Positions 51,724-59,910 of a DNA stretch of 64,000 bases are shown one piece after another. The first letter of the stretch is position 1, and each line of letters opens with the position of its first letter. The translations under genes were made by a program, and so were the position numbers. The notes under the pieces are model-generated. The model was not told the DNA's origin. It saw only the letters and a program-made list of their open reading frames with translations, and ran no database searches. Source of the stretch: an uncultured Lachnospiraceae bacterium (lineage in GTDB: Bacteria > Bacillota > Clostridia > Lachnospirales > Lachnospiraceae); assembly GCA_947245585.1 (NCBI GenBank), contig CAMXPV010000012.1, positions 23,871 to 87,870 of the forward strand, in the 5' to 3' direction.

Positions 51724-52644
51724 ATGAGGTACAGGGTAGTTGTATTCGGGGTGAAGGATACTTCGGAAAATATTATTAACTTTATCAGGGAGGAGATCTG
51801 TCCCGTGGATCTGGTCATCACGATCAGTCCGGAGGTGACAAAGAAAAATCAGGTTTCCGGCTACAAGGGACTGTCCGTTCTGACAGAAAAATACGGGATT
51901 CCCGTGCATGAGGCGGACAGCTATTTTCTGACGGATGAAAAAACACAGAAATTTATGCGGGAGAACGAGTTCGACATCGGCATTTCCATGGGATGGCAGC
52001 GGCTGATTCCCCAATCTGTGTTAGACTGTTTTAAACACGGTATCTATGGATTTCATGGCAACAGCGGTTATCTGCCCTTTGGCAGGGGCCGGTCTCCTTT
52101 AAACTGGTCGGTCATCCTCGGTGACACCCGTTTTAACCTGAATCTGTTCCGCTATGACGAGAAGGCGGACAGCCCCAATGTGTTTGCCACAGAAATGTTT
52201 TCGATCACGCCCCATGATGATATCCGCACGGCGCAGTATAAGAACATGATTTGCTCAAAACGCCTCATCCGCAGGCTTCTTGCCGCCTATGAAAGCGGCC
52301 ATATTGAGATCAGGACGGATTCCAAAGATTTTGATTCCTGGTATGAGAAGCGCACGGCGGCCGACGGCAAAGTTGATTTCCATAAAAGAACACGTGATAT
52401 TTATAATCTGATCCGCGGGGTGGCGGCGCCATTTCCGGGAGCTTTTGCGCTTTGCAGGGGGGAAGAGGTGCGCATCTGGCAGGCTCATCCTTTTGACGAG
52501 ATGATTGATTTTTCGGTGTATGCGCCGGGTGAGGTGATAGATGTGTTTGACGGGAAACCGGTAATCCGAACAGTGGACGGTTCCCTTTTGATCGACCGAT
52601 ATGAGAGCGGCCTTGTGCTGAAGGCGGGGGATGTTTTGAATTAA
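51724..52644 (+). CDS. Sugar N-formyltransferase-like protein
   Basis: A 306-aa formyltransferase-fold protein. The N-terminal domain contains ISMGWQRLIPQSVLDCFKHG and GFHGNSGYLPFGRGRSPLNW; the H-G-N and later acidic residues match the formyltransferase active site (N, H, D) of Fmt/ArnA-type enzymes. A C-terminal OB-like domain (~215-306) resembles that of Fmt. Inside a glycan locus containing three 4-amino-sugar aminotransferases, it most likely formylates a nucleotide-linked 4-amino-6-deoxy sugar using N10-formyl-tetrahydrofolate. It is 13 bases after the GT10 gene. A tRNA formyltransferase is less likely, given context and divergent motifs. Confidence 0.82.
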   Translation: MRYRVVVFGVKDTSENIINFIREEICPVDLVITISPEVTKKNQVSGYKGLSVLTEKYGIPVHEADSYFLTDEKTQKFMRENEFDIGISMGWQRLIPQSVLDCFKHGIYGFHGNSGYLPFGRGRSPLNWSVILGDTRFNLNLFRYDEKADSPNVFATEMFSITPHDDIRTAQYKNMICSKRLIRRLLAAYESGHIEIRTDSKDFDSWYEKRTAADGKVDFHKRTRDIYNLIRGVAAPFPGAFALCRGEEVRIWQAHPFDEMIDFSVYAPGEVIDVFDGKPVIRTVDGSLLIDRYESGLVLKAGDVLN

Positions 52645-52686
52645 AGTGAAAAGACAGGCATTCTTCGTATGAAGGAGTGTTAAAAA

Positions 52687-53844
52687 ATGGAAAAAAAGAT
52701 ACGTGTACTGCATGTGTTGGGAGGGGTTGGCCTCGGCGGCGCGGAGAGCCGCATTATGGACCTTTACAGACAGATGAACCGGGATGAGATTCAGTTTGAT
52801 TTTTTGGTTCATTCGGCTGCCGTAAAGAGGGGATTTAGCGAAGAGAGCGGCAGAAAACCGCAATTTTATGATGAGGAGATATTGGCTATGGGAGGGCATA
52901 TTTACGTGCTCCCGAAATTTAAAGTATATAACTATTTCTCTTATAAAAGGGCCGTTCGAAAATTTTTTGCGAAACATAAGGAGTTTCGGGTGGTGCAGGG
53001 ACATATGACCAGTACGGCGGGAATTTACCTTCCTATAGCTAAGAAGGCCGGGGTGCCGGTTACGGTGGCACATGCCAGGAATGCGGGTGTGGTGAAGGGG
53101 CTTAAAGGGGCGGCCACCCGTTTTTTCAGACAGGGATTGGCTGAGAAGGCGGACTTTTGCTTTGCCTGCTCGATGCTTGCGGGGCAGGATGTGTTTGGCA
53201 AAGATGTGGTGAACGCGGGGAAGGTTAAAATTATCCATAATGCCATTGATGTGAGACGGTTTACCTATGACGAAAAATTGAGAGAGACAGCAAGGCAGCA
53301 GCTTGGCATTTCCGGGAAACTGGTGCTTGGACATGTGGGGCGGTTTGAATATCAGAAAAATCATCCTTATTTATTGGAAGTTTTTGCGGCGGTCTGTGAG
53401 AAGAGGCCTGACGCTGTTTTGCTCCTGTTAGGCGAAGGAGAGAACAGGCTCGCCATGGAGGAACGGTGTAAACAGTTGGGGATTGCCGATCGGGTCAGGT
53501 TTTTGGGAAACTGTAAGGACACGGAGCGGTATTATCAGGCTATGGATATTTTTCTTCTGCCTTCCTTTTTTGAGGGGCTGCCGGGCGTGCTTGTGGAGGC
53601 GCAGGCGGCAGGACTGAAATGCTTTGCGTCAGATAGCATTACGAGAGAGGCGAAAGCTACGGATCTTGTGACTTACTTAAGTATAGAGCAGCCTGCGCAG
53701 AAATGGGCGGAAGAAATTTTAGCGCGGGCAGAGTATGAGCGCAGTGATACGTCCCATGAACTGACTGCGGCCGGTTTTAATGTGTACACGCAGGCCGGTG
53801 GTTACAGCCTTTTTTATGAGAAGGGGGACAGTTCAGGCTTATGA
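52687..53844 (+). CDS. Family 4 glycosyltransferase, EpsF-like
   Basis: A 385-aa GT-B enzyme. VLHVLGGVGLGGAESRIMDL is the typical GT4 opening. QGHMTSTAGIYLPIAKKAGV and HARNAG are shared with EpsF-type enzymes. KIIHNAIDVRRF, LGHVGRFEYQKNH and LPSFFEGLPGVLVEAQAAGL build the donor domain with its E-x7-E site. It is cytosolic, in an operon with two further GT4 genes, the next starting inside its stop (ATGA). It probably extends the lipid-linked oligosaccharide. Confidence 0.85.
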   Translation: MEKKIRVLHVLGGVGLGGAESRIMDLYRQMNRDEIQFDFLVHSAAVKRGFSEESGRKPQFYDEEILAMGGHIYVLPKFKVYNYFSYKRAVRKFFAKHKEFRVVQGHMTSTAGIYLPIAKKAGVPVTVAHARNAGVVKGLKGAATRFFRQGLAEKADFCFACSMLAGQDVFGKDVVNAGKVKIIHNAIDVRRFTYDEKLRETARQQLGISGKLVLGHVGRFEYQKNHPYLLEVFAAVCEKRPDAVLLLLGEGENRLAMEERCKQLGIADRVRFLGNCKDTERYYQAMDIFLLPSFFEGLPGVLVEAQAAGLKCFASDSITREAKATDLVTYLSIEQPAQKWAEEILARAEYERSDTSHELTAAGFNVYTQAGGYSLFYEKGDSSGL

Positions 53845-54959
53845 AAAAATTGCTGTTGATTGTACCGTCCCTGCATCAGGGCGGTGCAGAAAAGGTATGT
53901 GCCGCAACGGCTGTTATTTTAAAGCCATACTTTCAGGTGCAGATTGCTATTTTTGATTCCGCGAATATTGACTTTGACGTGGAAGGGGTTCCGGTGAGAG
54001 ATCTGGGCCTGCCAAGCCGTCCTGGGAAATTTGCCAAAATCCTCAATGTATTTCGGCGGGGATTTCGTCTTAACAGGCTGAAAAAGAAGGAACAGATTGA
54101 CATTGCCTACAGTTTCGGTCCCACGGCCAATTTGGCAAACATCTTTGCAGGACGGCTCTTTTCAAGAAAGGGCCCGGCGTGTTGGTTGGGCGTTATGAGC
54201 TATATGGATATGGACAGCTCCTGGCTTGGATTGTTTTGCAGGCGCTGCGACAAGCTTCTTTGCTGTTCGGAGACGCTTCGGCAGATGATTGCGGACAAAT
54301 ACGGCTGTGATCATACTTACACTTTGACGGGCTTTTTTGACATTGCCCAGATACGGGCACGGGCGGAAGAGGAGGAGGCTCAAATTCCGTGGACTGACGG
54401 CAGAATCATCTGCTCCATGGGACGGGAGGATGTGGTCAAGGGTTTCTGGCATCTGCTTAAGATTTTTTCGTTGATACACGAGGCGCTTCCCGATACCAAA
54501 CTTTTGATTATCGGCAAAGGAGAGTTTACGCCTTACCGAAAGCTTGCCGCCGATCTGGGAATTGCGGAAGCGGTGTGCTTTGCGGGACTGCAAAAAAACC
54601 CGTACCCCTATCTGAAAAAAGGCTCTCTGTATCTGCTCACTTCTTACTGGGAGGGGTTCCCAAATGCCCTGGTGGAGGCCATGGCGTTGGGGCTTGTGGC
54701 GGTGGCCACGGACTGTATGACCGGGCCTGCGGAAATTTTTGATGGCAAATATGGGGTTTTGGTGCCAAATATGGGAAAGGACCCGGATCTGGATGCTTCC
54801 CACATAGAAGAGGAAGAGAGATGCACGGCGGCCCGGGTGGTCGAACTTATGGAAAATGAGGAGGAAATGGCGCGTTACAGCAGGCTTTCTGTGGAGCGGG
54901 CGGGCGTTTTTTCCAAGGAAGAATATATTCGGAAGATCAGGGAGTGGGCCAATGACTAA
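53841..54959 (+). CDS. Family 4 glycosyltransferase
   Basis: A 372-aa GT-B enzyme. It has LLLIVPSLHQGGAEKVCAAT at the start, FGPTANLANIFAGR, SMGREDVVKGFWHLLKIFSL and SYWEGFPNALVEAMALGLVA, the E-x7-E donor site. G-G-A-E-K is the usual acceptor-side loop. An acidic stretch near residues 310-325 (DASHIEEEERC) is unusual but is probably a loop. Its 3' end overlaps the next GT4 gene by eight bases. The donor is unknown. Confidence 0.83.
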   Translation: MKKLLLIVPSLHQGGAEKVCAATAVILKPYFQVQIAIFDSANIDFDVEGVPVRDLGLPSRPGKFAKILNVFRRGFRLNRLKKKEQIDIAYSFGPTANLANIFAGRLFSRKGPACWLGVMSYMDMDSSWLGLFCRRCDKLLCCSETLRQMIADKYGCDHTYTLTGFFDIAQIRARAEEEEAQIPWTDGRIICSMGREDVVKGFWHLLKIFSLIHEALPDTKLLIIGKGEFTPYRKLAADLGIAEAVCFAGLQKNPYPYLKKGSLYLLTSYWEGFPNALVEAMALGLVAVATDCMTGPAEIFDGKYGVLVPNMGKDPDLDASHIEEEERCTAARVVELMENEEEMARYSRLSVERAGVFSKEEYIRKIREWAND

Positions 54960-56061
54960 AATTGCTTTTCATTTAAATTGCCTAGAGCAGGGCGGCGCGG
55001 AGCGGGTGGTGTCCAATCTGTCCAACCGCTTTGTACAGAACGGCTACGAGGTGCTTGTGGCCACGGAGTGGCAGGGAGAGGATGAATTTTGGATCGATGA
55101 GAGGGTGCGGCGGGTGCATGTGGGCCTGCGCGAAGGCGACGAGAAGAAGCCCCGTATTGTGCAGTTTCTTTTGCGTATCCGCTATTTGAAACAGTTTCTG
55201 AAACAGGAGAAGCCGGATATTCTGATTCCTTTTGCGAGAAAAGCGCTCTACCGTGGGTTGACGGCGGCCTTTTTTATCAAGATTCCGGTCATTATTTCCA
55301 TACGGACGGATCCGGTGGGGCATTATGACAGGCCCTTTGACAAGGTGCAGGTTCCCTTTCTGTTTCCAAGGGCTGACGGATGTGTGTTTCAGACCGAGGG
55401 GGCGAGAGAATTTTTCGCGCCGAGACTGCAGAAAAACTCGCGCATTATTTTAAACCCTCTGAATCCCAAGTATATCGGCGTGCCGGAGCCTGAGAAGCGG
55501 ACGAAGACGGTGGTGCAGTCGGGAAGGCTGGTGGACTTTAAAAATCAGGTCATGCTGATTCGCGCGTTCCATGAGGTGCACAAGAAGCATCCGGACTATG
55601 ATTTGAAAATCTACGGGAGAGACACGCAGGACGGCACGAAGGAGCTTTTGGAAAAGACGATTGAAGAGCTGCATGCGCAAGGATACGTGCATTTGATGGG
55701 AGCCAGTGACAGTCTGGAAAAACAGCTTGTGGATGCGGCCCTCTTTGCTTTCAGTTCGGACTGGGAGGGGCTTCCCAACGCGCTGATGGAGGCTATGGCC
55801 CTGGGGCTTCCCATTGTGGCTACGGACTGCCCCTGCGGCGGCCCGCGCACGATCATGACGAACGAGGTGGACGGTTTGTTGATTCCCATTAAGAACCAGA
55901 AGGCGATGGAGGAGGGGATTAACCGTCTGATCGAAGATCCTGCGCTAGCTGAGAAGCTTGGGAAAAATGCGAGAAAGATTGCCGAGAAGGCCAACGACGA
56001 GGCGGTCTATGAACAGTGGCGCGACTATATAGAAGAGGTGTGCGCGGCATATCGGAGGTAG
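54952..56061 (+). CDS. Family 4 glycosyltransferase
   Basis: A 369-aa GT-B enzyme with KIAFHLNCLEQGGAERVVSN, IISIRTDPVGHYDRPFDK, VVQSGRLVDFKNQVMLIRAF and SDWEGLPNALMEAMALGLPI, followed by ATDCPCGGPRTIM. The last motif (C-P-C-G-G-P) is frequent in Clostridial exopolysaccharide GT4 enzymes. The protein starts at ATG 54952, with GGGAG upstream, inside the end of the preceding gene; the frame could open earlier but would overlap by ~100 bases. It probably completes a run of three consecutive sugar additions. Confidence 0.85.
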   Translation: MTKIAFHLNCLEQGGAERVVSNLSNRFVQNGYEVLVATEWQGEDEFWIDERVRRVHVGLREGDEKKPRIVQFLLRIRYLKQFLKQEKPDILIPFARKALYRGLTAAFFIKIPVIISIRTDPVGHYDRPFDKVQVPFLFPRADGCVFQTEGAREFFAPRLQKNSRIILNPLNPKYIGVPEPEKRTKTVVQSGRLVDFKNQVMLIRAFHEVHKKHPDYDLKIYGRDTQDGTKELLEKTIEELHAQGYVHLMGASDSLEKQLVDAALFAFSSDWEGLPNALMEAMALGLPIVATDCPCGGPRTIMTNEVDGLLIPIKNQKAMEEGINRLIEDPALAEKLGKNARKIAEKANDEAVYEQWRDYIEEVCAAYRR

Positions 56062-56069
56062 CACGGGAA

Positions 56070-57761
56070 ATGATGAAGCCTGAGAAGGACAGGAGAATAA
56101 AGTGGCCGGGGAAATATCAGCTTCTGGTATTGTCTCCCTTCGCGTTCTGCTACGCCTTTTTCATCGTTCTGGGGGACTGGCAGAGATCTGCGCCCTACAG
56201 CAATGCCCAAAATATGATGCGGCTTTTGCTCTGGGCGGTTATCAGTTACGGCGTGCTGCTCTTGCTTGGATTTCTTTCGGAGAATGGCGGCGCTCTTGCG
56301 AGGGAGGGGCATTGCCGTCCGGGGAAATGGCAGGTTTGGCTGCTGTTTTTTGCAATCTGTCTTTTGTGCTATCTGCCCTATTATCTCATGTATTTTCCCA
56401 CTTGGTTTAACAATGACGCGATGTGGCAGATGGAGCAGGCGCTTGGGCTTACGGCGCCATCCAACCACCATCCCTATTTTCATACATTGATCACTAAGGT
56501 GTTTTTGGCGGCAGGTTATGGGATATTTGGCAGTTATACCGGGGCGGTGGCGTTTTATACCTTTTTTCAGATGGCGATGACGGCGGCGGTGTTCGGGTTT
56601 ATGCTGTATCTTTTGTATCGCAGGGGCACTGCGCTGTTTTGGCTTGTGCTCGCTGTTTGTTTTTACGCTCTTCTTCCGGTCAACGGCATGTACAGCATCT
56701 GTATGGGGAAGGATGCCTGGTTCACGGCGGCATTTTTACTTTTTTTGTGGGCGGTGGAAAGCTGTGCCACCCGAAATGAGACACCAAATAGCGTTGGTGG
56801 ACAGGGAGCGGCGGACAGGCGGCGTTGGCTTCTGTTCTTTGTGACGGGATTGTTGGTCTGCCTGCTCCGCAGCAACGGTATTTTTGTCTTTCTGGGGACG
56901 GTATTTTTTTTGATTTTATCACAGTTTTTGAGTGGCAAAGGGCGGGACGGAGTCGAAAGCCGGAGCGGTGAGACGGGCAGCAGGCAGCAGGCTTTTGGAA
57001 AGCGGCGGAATCTGTACGTTTCGGTGGCAGCGGTGCTTATTTTGTACCTGCTCTGGCAGGGGCCTGTGCTGCATGCGCTCCATGTGGAGCCGCCGGATAC
57101 CATTGAAAGCCTGACCATGCCGACCCAACATCTTCTTTGCGCCTATGCAAGGGGCGGGAGCCTTACGACAGAGGAAGTGGAAATGTTGGAGGCGGTGGTG
57201 CCGCTATCGCAGATTGACGACTATTACAACCCCTATCTGTTTGACATGACGAAAAATTATATTCGTGAGCACGGCAACCAACAGGTGATTGCCGATCACA
57301 AATGGGAGTATGCAAAACTCTGGCTGCGGGTGGGGCTAAGAAATCCCATGCTGTATCTGGAGGCACAGATCAGACAGACGGCGGGGTATTACGCCTTACA
57401 TATTCCCCATGACCAGATTCTTTACAGTGAATACTTTATGGTGGAGAATCCCTTCGACATCGAAACCCAGAGGAAGATTTTCAGCTACGACGCAGGGCTT
57501 GCCATGGGAGAGTTCCTGCAATGGTTCCAGAGATGTTATAACAAAGTATGGAGCCTTGGCATGAATACGTGGCTCTTGCTTGCGGCCTTTGCCTGCGCGC
57601 TGTACAGGAGGCGGGATGCGCTTGTGTTTGTGCCGTGCGTGATGCTCTTGGGAAGCCTGTTTTTGGCGACCCCGGTCTACAATGAATTCCGTTATGCCTA
57701 TGGGGTGTTTGTGGCGCTGCCGTTTATGTTTAGTGTTTGTTTTGGGAGGGAAGAATTTTAA
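56070..57761 (+). CDS. DUF6020-type polytopic membrane protein
   Basis: A 563-aa protein with about 12 helices and a C-terminal helix pair. It shows YFPTWFNNDAMWQMEQALGL, SNHHPYFHTLITKVFLAAGY and CMGKDAWFTAAFLLFL. The protein is a paralogue of 34609-36276. Asp residues after TM and the H-H-P element suggest a GT-C fold, but the reaction is unknown. ATG at 56070 is 11 bases after GGAGG; the frame also opens at 56016 within the upstream gene. It is the last gene of the GC-rich glycan locus, directly before the AT-rich island. Confidence 0.65.
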   Translation: MMKPEKDRRIKWPGKYQLLVLSPFAFCYAFFIVLGDWQRSAPYSNAQNMMRLLLWAVISYGVLLLLGFLSENGGALAREGHCRPGKWQVWLLFFAICLLCYLPYYLMYFPTWFNNDAMWQMEQALGLTAPSNHHPYFHTLITKVFLAAGYGIFGSYTGAVAFYTFFQMAMTAAVFGFMLYLLYRRGTALFWLVLAVCFYALLPVNGMYSICMGKDAWFTAAFLLFLWAVESCATRNETPNSVGGQGAADRRRWLLFFVTGLLVCLLRSNGIFVFLGTVFFLILSQFLSGKGRDGVESRSGETGSRQQAFGKRRNLYVSVAAVLILYLLWQGPVLHALHVEPPDTIESLTMPTQHLLCAYARGGSLTTEEVEMLEAVVPLSQIDDYYNPYLFDMTKNYIREHGNQQVIADHKWEYAKLWLRVGLRNPMLYLEAQIRQTAGYYALHIPHDQILYSEYFMVENPFDIETQRKIFSYDAGLAMGEFLQWFQRCYNKVWSLGMNTWLLLAAFACALYRRRDALVFVPCVMLLGSLFLATPVYNEFRYAYGVFVALPFMFSVCFGREEF

Positions 57762-57824
57762 ACCAAAACGGAAAGATTTTTATATGAAATCATGGTTATC
57801 CTTAAATATATCTATACAAAAATA

Positions 57825-57853
57825 TTGATAAAGAATGTTTTTGTGAATATAAT
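57825..57853 (+). promoter_or_regulatory. Near-consensus promoter of the restriction-modification operon
   Basis: TTGATA at 57825-57830, exactly 17 bases, TATAAT at 57848-57853. It lies 28 bases before the first methylase ATG, so the leader is only about 20-25 bases. The base composition changes sharply to AT-rich near 57762. Confidence 0.85.
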
Positions 57854-57881
57854 ATTTGTATTATAACGAGAAGGTGATTGT

Positions 57882-58871
57882 ATGGAATATATTACTGTAA
57901 AAGAAGCAGCAATGCAATGGGGAATATCGGTTCGAAAAATTCAAATCTTATGTAGCGAGGATAAACTTGATGGTGCTGTTAGATTTGGAAATACATGGGC
58001 TATACCCAAAACGATAAGCAAACCCGTGGCTCATAGGGCTAAAACAGAAAAATATATTAAAGAAGAAGAGCGTACGGTTGAACCAATTTTGAAATGGGCT
58101 GGGGGAAAAACCCAATTATTACCAGAAATTTTGCCGAGAATTCCAAACAAATATAATAAATATATTGAGCCGTTTATTGGTGGAGGAGCTCTTTTTTTTA
58201 GGTTACAGCATGGAAATTCTGTTATAGCAGATTCGAATCCAGAATTAATTAATTTGTACCAACAGATTGCAAATAATTGTGAAAAAGTTATTCAAATATT
58301 GAAAACATATGAAAATAGTGAAGAAATGTATTATAGAGTAAGATCAATTGAATGGACAGATGTTTCAAAAATTGAAGCGGCGGCACGGACTTTATACTTA
58401 AACCGCACGTGTTTTAATGGATTATATCGATTAAACAGAAAGGGACAATTTAATACTCCTTTTGGAAAATACAAGAATCCGACAATTTGTAATGACAAAA
58501 GACTATGGGCAGCATCTGATTTGCTAAAAAATACTATTATAATTTGCGGTGACTATATTGAGGTATTAGAAAAATATGCAGAGAGAGATGATTTTATTTT
58601 TTTGGATCCGCCATATATGCCCATTTCGAATTATGCAGATTTTAGAAGATATACGAAGGAGCAATTTTGTGAACAGGATCAGAGGAATTTGGCAGATATA
58701 GTGCATAAATTGGCACATAATGGATGCAAAATTATGTTAACTAACTCCAACCATCCGCTTGTAAAAGAGCTATATGGTGATTATATGATTAAGGTGATTC
58801 AAACGAAAAGAAATATAAATAGTCATGGAGATAAAAGAAAAGGAGAAGATGTGATTGTCACAACATATTAG
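57882..58871 (+). CDS. HTH-DNA adenine methylase fusion (DpnM/Dam-like)
   Basis: A 329-aa protein. Residues ~1-50 (YITVKEAAMQWGISVRKIQI, then R-F-G-N-T-W-A-I-P-K) form a small helix-turn-helix domain of the excisionase/MerR-like kind. Residues ~66-329 are a D12-class N6-adenine methyltransferase: ILKWAGGKTQLLPEIL, IEPFIGGGALFFR (AdoMet), NRTCFNGLYRLNRKGQFNTP (target region shared by GATC methylases such as DpnM and Dam) and FIFLDPPYMP (catalytic DPPY at 242-245). The target is probably GATC or a site holding it. The HTH could control the operon. AGAAGGTGATT precedes the ATG. It overlaps the next gene by 17 bases. Confidence 0.88.
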   Translation: MEYITVKEAAMQWGISVRKIQILCSEDKLDGAVRFGNTWAIPKTISKPVAHRAKTEKYIKEEERTVEPILKWAGGKTQLLPEILPRIPNKYNKYIEPFIGGGALFFRLQHGNSVIADSNPELINLYQQIANNCEKVIQILKTYENSEEMYYRVRSIEWTDVSKIEAAARTLYLNRTCFNGLYRLNRKGQFNTPFGKYKNPTICNDKRLWAASDLLKNTIIICGDYIEVLEKYAERDDFIFLDPPYMPISNYADFRRYTKEQFCEQDQRNLADIVHKLAHNGCKIMLTNSNHPLVKELYGDYMIKVIQTKRNINSHGDKRKGEDVIVTTY

Positions 58872-59910
58872 ATTAGAGCCAGAAAAACAAATATTGCAAT
58901 TTCCACCTACACGGTATATGGGATCAAAAAGAAAAATATTAGATGAGATTTGGAATGTGTCGAAGCAATTTGATTTTGATTCTGTATTAGATCTTTTTTC
59001 CGGTTCTGGCATTGTAAGTTACATGTATAAGGCAAATGGGAAAAGAGTTATTTGCAATGACTACATGCATATGTCATATGTGATGGCTAAATCATTGATT
59101 CAGAATAATAAAACTATATTATCTATGGAGGAAGCAAAAGATTTGACGGTGGAAAAGTGTTGGGTTGATGATTTTGTGAGTAGAACTTTTAAGGATATAT
59201 ATTTTAATGATGAGGACAATCATTTTATTGATGTTGTCAGAACTAATATTGTTGCTATGGAAGACGACTATAAAAAAGCAATAGCATTAGAAGCACTTAT
59301 TCGAGCTTGTGTCAAGAAAAGACCAAGGGGAATATTTACATATGTCGGTGACAGATACAATGATGGGAGAAAAGACCTACAGAAATCTTTCTATGAACAA
59401 TATATTGGCGCTGTTCAGTGCATTGATAATGCAGTTTTTTCAAATGGGAAAAGAAATATGGCATATAATGAAGATTCTATGACATTGCAAAAGACAGTCG
59501 ATTTAGTTTATATAGATCCTCCATATTATACACCTAAGTCAGATAATGAGTATGTAAGAAGATATCATTTTGTAGAAGGGTTAGCACGTGGTTGGAGAGG
59601 GGTAAAAATTCAAGAGGATACCAAAACAAAGAAATTTAAGTCATATCCGACACCTTTTTCAACTAAAGGAGGGGCAGCAAAAGCCTTTGACACTATTTTT
59701 AATAGGTACAAGAACTCAATTCTAATTGTATCATATTCTTCAAATGGGTTACCATGCCTTGAGGATATGATTAATATTATGAGGAGATACAAGGAGTATG
59801 TTGAAGTGATACCTATAGATTATAGATACTGTTTTGGTACACGAAAAAATACTGAGCGTAATGAGGTTAAGGAATATTTGTTTGTGGGGTATGATAATGG
59901 GAATAAATAG
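58855..59910 (+). CDS. Second D12-class DNA adenine methylase (TTG start)
   Basis: A 351-aa N6-adenine methyltransferase: PPTRYMGSKRKILDEIWNV, VLDLFSGSGIVSYMYKANG (AdoMet), KKRPRGIFTYVGDR and VDLVYIDPPYYTPKSDNEY (DPPY ~221-224) with YVRRYHFVEGLARGW. It is not closely similar to the first methylase; type IIS systems with asymmetric sites usually need one enzyme per strand, which this pair would provide. TTG at 58855 has AAGGAG about nine bases upstream; the first ATG (58918) would delete the M-G-S-K segment's lead-in. The endonuclease gene begins within its 3' end. Confidence 0.87.
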   Translation: MSQHIRLEPEKQILQFPPTRYMGSKRKILDEIWNVSKQFDFDSVLDLFSGSGIVSYMYKANGKRVICNDYMHMSYVMAKSLIQNNKTILSMEEAKDLTVEKCWVDDFVSRTFKDIYFNDEDNHFIDVVRTNIVAMEDDYKKAIALEALIRACVKKRPRGIFTYVGDRYNDGRKDLQKSFYEQYIGAVQCIDNAVFSNGKRNMAYNEDSMTLQKTVDLVYIDPPYYTPKSDNEYVRRYHFVEGLARGWRGVKIQEDTKTKKFKSYPTPFSTKGGAAKAFDTIFNRYKNSILIVSYSSNGLPCLEDMINIMRRYKEYVEVIPIDYRYCFGTRKNTERNEVKEYLFVGYDNGNK

